From positions 124,001 through 188,000 of the forward strand of contig NZ_LT629969.1 of NCBI RefSeq assembly GCF_900104665.1: a stretch of 64,000 nt of DNA, read 5' to 3'. The position numbers were made by a program, and so were the translations under genes. This document shows positions 52,925 to 61,272 of this stretch, piece after piece. Position 1 is the first letter of the stretch; every line of letters begins with the position of its first letter. The notes beneath the pieces were generated by a model, which worked only from the letters and a program-made list of their open reading frames with translations, had not been told where the DNA came from and did no database searches. Source of the stretch: Traorella massiliensis. Lineage in GTDB: Bacteria > Bacillota_I > Bacilli_A > Erysipelotrichales > Erysipelotrichaceae.

Positions 52925-54178
52925 ATGAAGAAATACCATTCCGAAAAAGATCCCTTCAGAGATCGCACAATTATATACGATGAACACGGCAAAAAAGTCG
53001 GTTATAGCGAAAAGGCAATCTTTGGTGATCATGTCAATGTCTATGACTCAAAAGGAAATAAGGTTGCCAGACAAGAAAAATCATTCTTTGGAGACCATAT
53101 TAATGTCTATGATGCTAAAGGGAAAAAGACCGGTGAACAACATCAAGCTCTCTTTGGAAATCATACTAATGTTTACGATGCCAAAGGGAATAAGGTTGGA
53201 GAAAGTCAACCGTCTTTCTGGGGCTCCGGTACAGATTATTACAGCCGGGAATCGGCAGCCTCACTACCCTCTGCGGCCATAGACCCGAGCAATTCATGGA
53301 ATTTTGAGAACAGAAGTGCTCCACCGGCAAGCACAACATCCCAACACACCGTGCTATCTAACGAAATGTACTCAAACATATCCGAGGAAGAGCTTGCGCA
53401 GGCTGTAGCTACGAGTCATGAGTTAACCGTGGAAGAAGCCGCATCTTACGCAAAACTCTGTGTAAGCTTATTTGAAAAGGTAAATATCAAAACAGACGGA
53501 ACCATTTTCACGAAAGAAGAATACAAGAAAAAGGTTCGCTACGGCTTCCTTAAACTCAAATCCTATGAAACAACCAAAACAAAATATGTTCCGGGAGAGA
53601 CATATTGGTTATTAAAACGCCGAAACGAAAACGAAGAACGTGTAGGATGTTCTCGTGAGGAAAAATACATTTTGGTTCTCACTAAAAGTGGCAAGTTCTA
53701 TGATGGAGAAATACGGGAAGAATACCGCCATAACGGAACCTATGTCATGCTGAGAAACGACTGGAAAGAATGTTCCACATATCAGTTGCACGAGCTTATT
53801 CCGCTTTTGGATCTTCTTTTGAAAAAGCATAGCATTAAGATGTCCTCCGGCCTGTATTGGACGCAGCTCCATCCACAAAAAAACGTAGGAACATCGCCGT
53901 CTTGCACTGAAAAAAAAGCAGATACCTCTCCAAGTGCTTCAACAAATCAGCAATATAAATATGTTCTGACGGCCTTAAAATCCGGAAATCAAGCGGATTT
54001 AGTGAAAGCAATTCGTACCCTATATGGCTGTGGACGGGATGAGGGCAAGCGGTGGGCAGAATCATCGCAGCTTATTATCATGCAAACCAATGATAAGAAT
54101 AAAGTGACGGAAGCCGTAAATATTTTTGAAGGCGAATACGGTATCAAAGTTACTATCAATGACAAATCAAAGCCATAG
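52925..54178 (+). CDS. Hypothetical protein with four YD-type repeats and an L7/L12-like C-terminal domain
   Basis: 417 residues. Residues about 15-110 hold four copies of a 24-residue unit of the form (V/I)NVYDxKGxKxxxxxxxxFGxH. A middle domain (about 150-310) contains a Lys/Arg/Tyr-rich beta part (YVPGETYWLLKRRNENE). The last about 65 residues (ALKSGNQADLVKAIRTLYGC, GRDEGKRWAE) follow the helix pattern of the ribosomal L7/L12 C-terminal domain (VIKAVRGxTGLGLKEAKxLVE). Cytoplasmic. Role unknown; the L7/L12-like end could bind protein partners. GAAAGGTGG upstream. Confidence 0.65.
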   Translation: MKKYHSEKDPFRDRTIIYDEHGKKVGYSEKAIFGDHVNVYDSKGNKVARQEKSFFGDHINVYDAKGKKTGEQHQALFGNHTNVYDAKGNKVGESQPSFWGSGTDYYSRESAASLPSAAIDPSNSWNFENRSAPPASTTSQHTVLSNEMYSNISEEELAQAVATSHELTVEEAASYAKLCVSLFEKVNIKTDGTIFTKEEYKKKVRYGFLKLKSYETTKTKYVPGETYWLLKRRNENEERVGCSREEKYILVLTKSGKFYDGEIREEYRHNGTYVMLRNDWKECSTYQLHELIPLLDLLLKKHSIKMSSGLYWTQLHPQKNVGTSPSCTEKKADTSPSASTNQQYKYVLTALKSGNQADLVKAIRTLYGCGRDEGKRWAESSQLIIMQTNDKNKVTEAVNIFEGEYGIKVTINDKSKP

Positions 54179-54181
54179 ACT

Positions 54182-54406
54182 CTGACGGAAGAAGAGCAGG
54201 AAAAGTCAAAGATTGACGTAATAAAACAATATAGCTTTTACAAAGTACTCAATTCAATAAAGCATCTTGGTGGAGATCATTATAAATACTTATCCGGTGA
54301 CTGTGTAAATATGAAAAAAACAGCAAATGGACAGATTACTTATGATGAGCTTATTGCAGAACCGAGAAGAAGCTATGGAGTAAGATATAAGCAGATAAAA
54401 ACTTAA
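54182..54406 (+). pseudogene. Coding remnant without start
   Basis: Seventy-four codons are open to a TAA at 54404-54406 and read like protein (EEEQEKSKIDVIKQYSFYK, then YDELIAEPRRSYGVRYKQIK), but there is no start with a ribosome binding site. Family not recognised. Probably the 3' end of a deleted gene. Confidence 0.4.
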
Positions 54407-54452
54407 TGCACGGCTTAAATTTGTCAGCTTAAATTGGGGGGGGATAATATTA

Positions 54453-54737
54453 ATGAAAAAATGCATGGCCGATGCTAAAGAATGTATTGAACGGATTAAT
54501 GCAATGAGCAAGACCAATTTTCATCAAAAAATCTTGCGAGGCGTTGCTGCCAGTGAGGAGTTTTCTTGTTTGGTATCTATCGGCATTAAATATCCGACGC
54601 AGAGTCAAAAGCAGCATATATGCCAGATGTTGGTGCAGGCAGGAATTCCATTCGAATTCTCCGATGATCCGGATTTTGACGAGAAACTAACTAGAATAGC
54701 TTTTGCAATCACTACCAGTGCGGTTAAAGTTATTTAA
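54453..54737 (+). CDS. Hypothetical protein, 94 residues
   Basis: Small soluble protein, helical N-terminus (MADAKECIERINAMSKTNF) then an alpha/beta part (EEFSCLVSIGIKYPTQSQ). A run of eight G just upstream offers a ribosome binding site. A perfect terminator follows, so it is a real transcription unit end. No family recognised. GC and codon use match the neighbouring transferred block. Confidence 0.5.
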   Translation: MKKCMADAKECIERINAMSKTNFHQKILRGVAASEEFSCLVSIGIKYPTQSQKQHICQMLVQAGIPFEFSDDPDFDEKLTRIAFAITTSAVKVI

Positions 54738-54753
54738 ATCTGAATAGTCGGAT

Positions 54754-54795
54754 AAAAGCAGACAAGAAATGCGAATGGCTCTTGTCTGCTTTTGT
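54754..54795 (+). terminator. Terminator after the 94-residue gene
   Basis: AAAAGCAGACAAG (54754-54766) and CTTGTCTGCTTTT (54781-54793) are a perfect 13-bp stem ending in T. Confidence 0.8.
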
Positions 54796-54864
54796 TATGT
54801 GTGCCGGGCATGGCATGAATTCAGTTGGAGATAAACCAACCACAGGTATTTACCGCCAAGTGTA

Positions 54865-55461
54865 GTGAACCACAAGCTGTTGACAGTGATGTCATGGCTG
54901 GAAAGGAAACTATTCTTGAAGGTTAGTGCCACGAAAACAAAGGTTGTACGTCCAATGAAAGGACAGTTCCTGGGGTTTTCCTTTTATAAGGATAGTCAAG
55001 GGTGGAAATGCAGACCTACCGAAGATAGAAAGAAACGATTGTATACAAAGATACAGAAGTATCTGAAAAGAAAGGGAGCCGTTTCAAGACCTCTATCAAT
55101 TACATTTACAAAAGTCAATCAAATAGTGAGAGGATGGATCAACTATTTCAGGATAGGAAGCATAAAAGCATTTCTTGATAAGTTTGGACAATGGTTACGC
55201 CACAAGATACGATGTATCATCATCAAGCAATGGAAGAGACCAAAGACAATCTATAGAAATCTCATGGCATTGAATATCAAGTATAAATGCAGATTTGAGG
55301 AAGAAGATATCTATAAGTGTGCAAATTCAAGATTAGGGTGGTATAGAAGAAGTGGATTAGATGTGGTCAATTTCATACTATCACCAGCAGTTCTAGGCAA
55401 AGAGAAAGGGGACAGACCGGGTTTAGTCAATCCCCTTAACTACTATCTTAAGAGTTTGTAG
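54865..55461 (+). pseudogene. Group II intron maturase, C-terminal half
   Basis: The frame gives about 198 residues: SWLERKLFLKVSATKTKVV, RPMKGQFLGFSFYK, then the maturase (domain X/GIIM) part with WINYFRIGSIKAFLDKFGQW, WKRPKTIYRNL and SRLGWYRRS. These are hallmarks of intron-encoded proteins; the reverse transcriptase palm (YADD) is missing, so the 5' part is deleted. Intron domains V and VI follow at 55477-55547, confirming a 3' intron fragment. No splicing is expected. Confidence 0.85.
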
Positions 55462-55476
55462 TTTCGATATAAATGT

Positions 55477-55547
55477 AGAGCCAAATACGAGGACCGTACG
55501 TTTGGTTCAACGGGAGGGGCAATAAATCTAGAATTTACTCCTCTACC
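55477..55547 (+). ncRNA. Group II intron domains V and VI
   Basis: Domain V at 55477-55507: GAGCCAAA pairs with TTTGGTTC, with ACG/CGT above and the usual bulge. Domain VI: GGGAGGGG (55511) pairs with CTCCTCTACCC (55537-55547), where the intron should end. Remnant of the element whose protein half lies just upstream. Confidence 0.75.
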
Positions 55548-55631
55548 CTATTATGTTGAATAGAATAGTTTAATAGTATTCATTTTCGTTAAAATATTTT
55601 ATAATAGTCATGATTATAAGAGGAAAAAATC

Positions 55632-56285
55632 ATGAAAGAAAAATTAGATTTGTTTTGTAAAGAAAATCCATTTGATTTTAGTAAAGAACAACTAAATAGG
55701 CTCAAATATGAATTAGAACATCCTCGAATTGGTTTAATCTGTGATGAGATGGTCGATTATACGCTTTGGATAAAAGGCTTTAAGTCCAGACAAGAATATT
55801 TCGCAGATTATGTTGCACGTATTTTTACACAGGATAAATATCCTCATCTTTTAGAGGTGGGATGTGGCCATCACGCAAGATTATCTTCTTTACTTGTTTC
55901 AAAAGGATATAAAATGAGTGCGATGGATCCTAAACTGGAAAATATCAAAGACTCTATCGAAGGTATTCAGGACTTCTTTAATTATGAAAAAACGTCAATC
56001 TTAAAATATGATGCTATAATTGCTCAAGAACCCTGTGAGGCTACAGAGCATATCATTCGTTTATGTACAAAAGAAAAGAAAGATTTTATTATCAGTTTAT
56101 GTGCCAGCCCTCATCGACTTATCAATGGAAAAATGCCGAAATCTATCGATGAATGGTATGAACATTTAATAGCCATTGATTCAAATCATACAATTCTTAT
56201 TTATCCAAATATGGTTCCGGGGTATAATACACCGGTGATGATTGGGATGTTTAGAAAAAAAGGTAATGACAGTGATGATAATTAA
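55632..56285 (+). CDS. SAM-dependent methyltransferase-like protein
   Basis: 217 residues. A Rossmann-like core begins HLLEVGCGHHARLSSLLVSK, a glycine-rich SAM loop, followed by KMSAMDPKLE (acidic end of strand 2) and KYDAIIAQEPCEATEHII. The N-terminal about 65 residues are helical. Substrate unknown; the motif is shortened relative to typical methyltransferases. AAGAGGA upstream. It returns to AT-rich codon use, so it marks the end of the transferred block. Confidence 0.65.
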   Translation: MKEKLDLFCKENPFDFSKEQLNRLKYELEHPRIGLICDEMVDYTLWIKGFKSRQEYFADYVARIFTQDKYPHLLEVGCGHHARLSSLLVSKGYKMSAMDPKLENIKDSIEGIQDFFNYEKTSILKYDAIIAQEPCEATEHIIRLCTKEKKDFIISLCASPHRLINGKMPKSIDEWYEHLIAIDSNHTILIYPNMVPGYNTPVMIGMFRKKGNDSDDN

Positions 56286-56350
56286 AATAATATGTGAAAT
56301 AAAAAAGAATTATGTATAATAATTATAAAGAATATAGAGAGGGTGTTCTT

Positions 56351-57058
56351 ATGGATCTAAAGTTTTTAGGCAGAGGGGCTGCTTTTAACGTATATGAACG
56401 TAATACTTCGGCTTATTTCATTGAAAATCAGACTTTATTTTTAATAGATTGCGGAGAAAGTGTCTTTAGCACTTTGATAGAAAAAAATATATTAAATGAT
56501 ATTCATGATGTTTATATACTCATATCTCATACACATAGTGATCATTGTGGATCGTTGGGAAGCCTTGGTTTATATTGTAAATATGTCAAAAAAATCAAAA
56601 TGAAGCTTATCATACCGCATGATAGTGCATATATTCATTCTTTAAAATTGTTAATGGAATTGTTTGGTAATGAAGATACTTATAAATTTGTGTATGAAGA
56701 AGAATTGGATCATCGATTTATAAATTTTGAAAAGGTGCGTTATGATCTTACTTCACATACTAAAGACTTACATTGTTATTCATTTGTTTTTGAATCTAAA
56801 GAAGGAGCTGTTTTTTACTCAGCTGATACGAATGTCGTTGATAATGTAGTTCATTTTATAGATACTTATGATAATATAGCAACGATTTATATGGAAGGAA
56901 CCGATTTAGATATTCCTGATGATGTCCATTTAAATATTGATAAGCTTTCTTCTGTGATACCTCAGCATTTACACAGCTGTGTCTATCTTATGCATATCAG
57001 AAATCATGCATGTGTGGAAGATGCAATTAAAAATGGATTTCAAATTGTCAAAATATAG
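56351..57058 (+). CDS. Metallo-beta-lactamase-fold hydrolase (RNase Z/PhnP-like)
   Basis: 235 residues from ATG 56351 (GAGAGGGTG upstream; an extension to 56312 is unlikely). MBL motif SHTHSDHCGS (HxHxDH) plus later YSADTN, a metal-bridging aspartate, and YLMHIRNH. The start LKFLGRGAAFNVYERNTSAYF matches the RNase Z/PhnP branch. Next to phnDCEE, a PhnP-like phosphodiesterase role is possible, but housekeeping or nucleotide hydrolysis is as likely. Confidence 0.7.
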   Translation: MDLKFLGRGAAFNVYERNTSAYFIENQTLFLIDCGESVFSTLIEKNILNDIHDVYILISHTHSDHCGSLGSLGLYCKYVKKIKMKLIIPHDSAYIHSLKLLMELFGNEDTYKFVYEEELDHRFINFEKVRYDLTSHTKDLHCYSFVFESKEGAVFYSADTNVVDNVVHFIDTYDNIATIYMEGTDLDIPDDVHLNIDKLSSVIPQHLHSCVYLMHIRNHACVEDAIKNGFQIVKI

Positions 57059-57120
57059 AGTAAAATTTATAAAATTTGTGTAAATAAGCAAAATAACCTT
57101 AAAACATCAATGATTTTTTA

Positions 57121-57149
57121 TTGAAATGATGTTTAATCAAATGTATAAT
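57121..57149 (+). promoter_or_regulatory. phn operon promoter with inverted repeat at the -35
   Basis: TTGAAA (57121-57126), 17 bases, TATAAT (57144-57149). AAACATCA (57102-57109) and TGATGTTT (57127-57134) are an inverted repeat straddling the -35, either the terminator of the upstream gene or an operator. Confidence 0.65.
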
Positions 57150-57177
57150 GTGAATGGTAAATTTGGAGGAAAATTCA

Positions 57178-58095
57178 ATGAAAAAACTATTCAAATTATT
57201 TTTAACTGCTACTATGGTATTGGGGTTAGGGGCATGTTCAAACTCAAATGGTGGAAGTGAAGAACAGACCTCTCTTACGATTCAGTTTGTACCTACAAAC
57301 AGTGATAGTGTAGATGCAACGACAGCTGCCTTTGCAGAATACATGAAAAATCTGCTAGATATGGATGTAGAGGTTACAGTTGCTACAGATTATACTACGA
57401 TCGTAGAAGCTATGGAATCAGGTCAGGTAGATGTTGGTATCATGCCTCCTGCTGCATATGTGCAGGCTAGAAGCTTAGATGCTGCTACTTCAATTTTATC
57501 TTCTACTTTAGTAGATTATGATGAAAATGAAATGCCAGTTGAAGGTACTTCAGTAGGAACTTTTAAAGCTGAAGTCATTACTCGTGCTGATGCAGATATT
57601 TCTTCATGGAAAGATCTGGAAGGTAAGAATGTTGCATATTTAAGCGTTACTTCAGCTTCTGGTTATGTTTATCCGGTTGCGGAAATGAAAGAAGCTGGGG
57701 TTGATATTGATAGTGTTAATTTTACGGCCATCAATGATGTAGTATCAGCTATCAAAGCTGTTATCAGCGGGCAGGTAGATGCATGCTTTACATTTGAGGG
57801 TTCTCGTTATGTATTTAATAATGTTGTTACAGATGATGCTGGTAATCCAGTAGATCTATTTGAAACTACGAAAGCTGCTATCTTGTCAGAAGGAGATATT
57901 CCAAATGATGCAATTGCTGTTTTACCATCTATGAGTGATGAATTGAAAGAAAAAGTAAAAGAAGCTTTCTTAACGATGGCATCTGATGAAGAAGGTCTAA
58001 AAATCATGAGTGCCTGGGGACATACAGGTTATGTTGAATCAGATGAAGCGGCTTATGATACAACAGCTGAATATATTGAAGCAGCGGGAGAATAA
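57178..58095 (+). CDS. phnD: Phosphonate/phosphite ABC transporter substrate-binding lipoprotein
   Basis: 305 residues. Lipoprotein signal peptide with lipobox LGAC at residues 19-22, then a Ser/Gly linker and a two-lobed binding protein (PhnD-like): IQFVPTNSDSVDATTAAFAEYM, GQVDVGIMPPAAY, and SAIKAVISGQVDACFTFEG. It captures phosphonate, phosphite or a related oxyanion at the outer face of the membrane. GGAGG 8 bases upstream. First gene of phnDCEE. Confidence 0.88.
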   Translation: MKKLFKLFLTATMVLGLGACSNSNGGSEEQTSLTIQFVPTNSDSVDATTAAFAEYMKNLLDMDVEVTVATDYTTIVEAMESGQVDVGIMPPAAYVQARSLDAATSILSSTLVDYDENEMPVEGTSVGTFKAEVITRADADISSWKDLEGKNVAYLSVTSASGYVYPVAEMKEAGVDIDSVNFTAINDVVSAIKAVISGQVDACFTFEGSRYVFNNVVTDDAGNPVDLFETTKAAILSEGDIPNDAIAVLPSMSDELKEKVKEAFLTMASDEEGLKIMSAWGHTGYVESDEAAYDTTAEYIEAAGE

Positions 58096-58098
58096 AAG

Positions 58099-58866
58099 AT
58101 GATTGTCTTTGATCACGTATCGAAAACATATGATAACGGTGTCAAAGGACTTATTGATGTTAGCTTAAAAATTGATGATGGAGATTTTGTCTCCATCATT
58201 GGTTTAAGTGGGGCTGGAAAGAGCACCCTTTTACGTGCTATTAATCGTTTGAATGAAATTAGTGAAGGAGAAATCACGATTAATGGAGAATCGATTACGA
58301 AAGCTAATAAAAAAGAGTTGCGTCATATCCGTCGTCATATTGGATTAATTTCACAGCAGTTTAATTTGGTGAAAAGAAGTACAGTTCAGAAAAATATTCT
58401 TTCAGGAAAATTAGGGTATTATTCAACTTTGAAGAGCATTTTAGGAATTTTTTCTAAAGCTGATTATGAGCTATGTAATGAAGTTTTAGAAAAAGTTGGA
58501 ATGTCTGATAAACTACATGAAAGATGTGATAATTTATCAGGTGGACAGCAACAGCGTGTTTCAATTGCCCGTACTTTATTTCAACAAGCAGATATCATAT
58601 TAGCAGATGAGCCCGTATCGTCTTTGGATCCGGTAACTTCTTTGGAAATCATGGATGAGTTAAAGATGATCAATGAGAATATGGGAAAAACTGTTATTGT
58701 GAATATTCACTCAGTCGAATTAGCTAAAAAGTTTTCTAAAAGAATCATTGCCTTACAGGATGGCAAGCTTGTTTTTGATGGCAAACCTGAATCGTTGACA
58801 AATGAGGTTTTGACGATGATTTATAAAGGAGACTCCTTCTTAAAAGGAAGTGAGGGAGGACAATGA
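58099..58866 (+). CDS. phnC: Phosphonate ABC transporter ATPase
   Basis: 255 residues. Walker A GLSGAGKST, Q-loop LISQQFNLVKRSTVQ (the PhnC-type), signature LSGGQQQR, Walker B ILADEPVSSLD and switch NIHSV. Three bases after phnD and overlapping phnE by 4 bases, so it is one operon. Confidence 0.92.
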   Translation: MIVFDHVSKTYDNGVKGLIDVSLKIDDGDFVSIIGLSGAGKSTLLRAINRLNEISEGEITINGESITKANKKELRHIRRHIGLISQQFNLVKRSTVQKNILSGKLGYYSTLKSILGIFSKADYELCNEVLEKVGMSDKLHERCDNLSGGQQQRVSIARTLFQQADIILADEPVSSLDPVTSLEIMDELKMINENMGKTVIVNIHSVELAKKFSKRIIALQDGKLVFDGKPESLTNEVLTMIYKGDSFLKGSEGGQ

Positions 58867-59642
58867 AAATAAAGGATACCGTTCATTTCCAATGGTATAA
58901 GCATTTATTTGTGGTATTTGTCATTGCTGTTCTTTTCTTTGGGAGTTCAGCTTTAACTGGAGCTTCTCTTACAGAAGTATTTTCAAATTTGGATGAGATG
59001 GGAACTTTCTTAGAAAGATTATCACATCCGGATTTCTCATATTTACCAGAATTGTTATCTCCAATGTTAAAAACGTTAAAAATGTCAATGCTAGGTACGA
59101 TTATAGGTGTTTTGATTGCTATTCCACTTTCCTTTATGGCCACAGAAGTAGCCACCAAAAATCCGATCATTACCAATATCGTACGTTTATTCTTAAATAT
59201 TATTCGTACAATTCCAAATCTTTTATTAGCAGCAATTTTAGTTGCTGTCATCGGTATTGGGGAAGCAACAGGTATCGTAACGATTGCGATTTTTACGTTT
59301 GGTATGGTTTCTCAGCTGATTTATGAAAGTATAGAAACGATTGAATATGAACCGATTGAAGCGAATGAATCGGTAGGTGCAAATCGTTTGCAGATTGCTA
59401 TATGGTCAATTTGGCCACAAATTATGAGAACGGTTATCAGTTATTTCTTTTATGCCTTTGAAATCAATGTACGTGCTTCTACGGTTTTAGGTTATGTAGG
59501 TGCTGGAGGTATAGGAGTTAGCTTGAGTGCTTCTTTAGGACTTTTCCGCTACGATCGGGTTTCAATGGTAATTCTTTCTATTTTCGCAGTTGTATTGATT
59601 GTCGACTTTATTTCTGAAAGAATTCAAAGGAGGCTGGTCTAG
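58863..59642 (+). CDS. phnE: Phosphonate ABC transporter permease (PhnE), first copy
   Basis: 259 residues with about six membrane helices. The cytoplasmic coupling loop contains EPIEANESVGANRLQIAIWSIWPQ, the EAA motif of binding-protein-dependent permeases. PhnE character comes from GAGGIGVSLSASLGLFRYDRV near the C-terminus. It overlaps phnC (ATGA). Confidence 0.9.
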   Translation: MKIKDTVHFQWYKHLFVVFVIAVLFFGSSALTGASLTEVFSNLDEMGTFLERLSHPDFSYLPELLSPMLKTLKMSMLGTIIGVLIAIPLSFMATEVATKNPIITNIVRLFLNIIRTIPNLLLAAILVAVIGIGEATGIVTIAIFTFGMVSQLIYESIETIEYEPIEANESVGANRLQIAIWSIWPQIMRTVISYFFYAFEINVRASTVLGYVGAGGIGVSLSASLGLFRYDRVSMVILSIFAVVLIVDFISERIQRRLV

Positions 59643-59643
59643 G

Positions 59644-60426
59644 ATGGTAAAAATCAATCCAAATGTAAAGAAATTATTATATATTATAGGTTTTATTTTG
59701 CTTATCTGGTTTTGTTCTTATGATTTGGACTGGTCAAGTTTAAGTTATTTTTCATGGGGCAGCTTTGCAAGTATTTTAAAAAGTATGATGTCACCCGAAT
59801 GGAGCTTTTTCTATAATGGCAGTGGTGAAGATGTTTTATCTTTGATGATCATGACTGTGTGCATTGCTTTTGTAGGAACAGCAATCGGGACGGTTTTATG
59901 TCTTCCTTTTGTCTTGCTTTCAAGCAAGAATCTTTGGAAGAAAAATAAGCTTATTCCTCGTATTGGTAAATTTATACTGGATGCGCTTCGTTCATTTCCA
60001 GAATTGGTTTATGCCATCATATTTATTCGTGTTGTTGGGCCAGGCCCTTTTGCGGGCGTTTTAGCGATTGGTGTTCATCAGATTGGTATGTTAGGTAAAT
60101 TATTTACTGAAGAAATGGAAAAAATGGATGAAGTGCCTGTAGAAGCTTGTCATGCAGTAGGTGCGAATGGTCTTCAAACATTATTTTATGCCCGTATTCC
60201 ACAACTTTTACCTATTTATACATCATTGATCTTAAATCACTTTGAAATTGGTGTAAGAAGTGCTTCAACGTTAGGACTAGTAGGTGCAGGAGGAATTGGA
60301 GCAATGCTGATTTTTGCGATACAAGGAAGAAGATGGGGCAGGATCAGTATTGTATTACTCACGATCATTGTAACAGTATTCTTATTGGATATGTTAACAG
60401 GATATATTCGTAAAAAACTTCGTTAA
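59644..60426 (+). CDS. phnE: Phosphonate ABC transporter permease (PhnE), second copy
   Basis: 260 residues, about six helices; EAA-type loop VEACHAVGANGLQTLFYARIPQLL and GAGGIGAMLIFAIQGRRWGRI. Begins 1 base after the first PhnE stop (start 59644; a longer in-frame reading to 59599 overlaps phnE). Paired permeases are the common Firmicute arrangement. No phosphonate-cleaving gene (C-P lyase, phnX, phnW or ptx) is in the window. Confidence 0.9.
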   Translation: MVKINPNVKKLLYIIGFILLIWFCSYDLDWSSLSYFSWGSFASILKSMMSPEWSFFYNGSGEDVLSLMIMTVCIAFVGTAIGTVLCLPFVLLSSKNLWKKNKLIPRIGKFILDALRSFPELVYAIIFIRVVGPGPFAGVLAIGVHQIGMLGKLFTEEMEKMDEVPVEACHAVGANGLQTLFYARIPQLLPIYTSLILNHFEIGVRSASTLGLVGAGGIGAMLIFAIQGRRWGRISIVLLTIIVTVFLLDMLTGYIRKKLR

Positions 60427-60431
60427 TAAAG

Positions 60432-60457
60432 GAGTGTGGCAGTGCCACCTCTTTTTT
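60432..60457 (+). terminator. Terminator of the phn operon
   Basis: GAG.GTGGC (60432-60440) pairs with GCCAC.CTC (60444-60451), followed by TTTTTT. Confidence 0.75.
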
Positions 60458-60634
60458 GTATATTAGGAAATTTCATTTTTGATTAATAGAAAGATGATAA
60501 AAGAAAATAAAAAAAGTTAAATACTATTTATGTTATGATGGTATATATAATTAATTTGAAATTATAGTATCATTATAGTTATTAATATGATATAATATAT
60601 GTACAAAACATCTCATTTCTGTCAAGGAGGCATC

Positions 60635-61170
60635 ATGAAAGTCTTTTCTCTTTCCAACCGTTTCTATTACCGCGAATTCCCTGATCTGAAGAACACCGTT
60701 CTTCATGATCTTGATGTCTACAACCGTGTCCTTCATAAGGCCTATAAATGTCTTTACGATCGTGCCTATAAGGGAGCCGCGTTTAAGGACAGCGAGCTTC
60801 ACCCGCTCCTTAAAAAGCAGTTTCATCTCAATGACTATATCCCTCTGTCTGCAGTCCATGAAGCCAAGGCCCTGCTAAAGGCTAATGCTGCCTTGAATAA
60901 AAAACTGATCCAGAAAACAGACAAAAGAATGAATAGGATCAGAATGAAGATCAGAGAAAAGGAAACGGAACTGGAAAAGGTCATCTGTGAAAAGGAAAAG
61001 ATGTGGTACTATGTCAAGAAAAAGTACCAGTTTATATGAAAATACAAACAGAAGAGAATAAAAAGAGACATGAAAGATACATAGAAAAGCTGAAGGAAAA
61101 AGGAATAGAGTATTATACACAGGAAAGAATTAGAAAAATCGCAAGCACAGGATATGTGTTTGCGAAATAG
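60635..61170 (+). pseudogene. TnpB-like (IS605-type) protein remnant
   Basis: From ATG 60635 (AAGGAGG upstream) about 134 residues read MKVFSLSNRFYYREFPDLKN through a helical EAKALLKANAALNKKLIQKT coiled segment to YVKKKYQFI, then a stop. A second frame continues across the stop (overlapping ATATGA at 61034-61039) to give GYVFAK at 61168. The basic helical N-terminus resembles the first part of TnpB-like nucleases of Firmicute elements; the RuvC catalytic core is absent. Truncated and frameshifted. Confidence 0.5.
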
Positions 61171-61202
61171 TAATGGTTAATTACATAGATAAGCATATTG
61201 GT

Positions 61203-61269
61203 AAGCCGTACGCCTTAATAAGGCACATGCGGTTTGATAAGGGGAGGTAGTTTAATGACTATCTCCTAC
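61203..61269 (+). ncRNA. Group II domain V/VI-like hairpins, or element right-end RNA
   Basis: AAGCCGTA (61203-61210) pairs with TGCGGTTT (61228-61235), with GCCTT/AAGGC above and a two-base bulge, as in domain V. Next, GGAGGTAGT (61243-61251) pairs with ACTATCTCC (61258-61266) like domain VI, ending CTAC beside the tgt gene. It may belong to the TnpB-like remnant instead. Confidence 0.45.
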
Positions 61270-61272
61270 TTT

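Noticed and set aside
52980-53282. Second frame across the YD-repeat coding region
   Set aside because: A shadow produced by the repeats in the true frame; no ribosome binding site.
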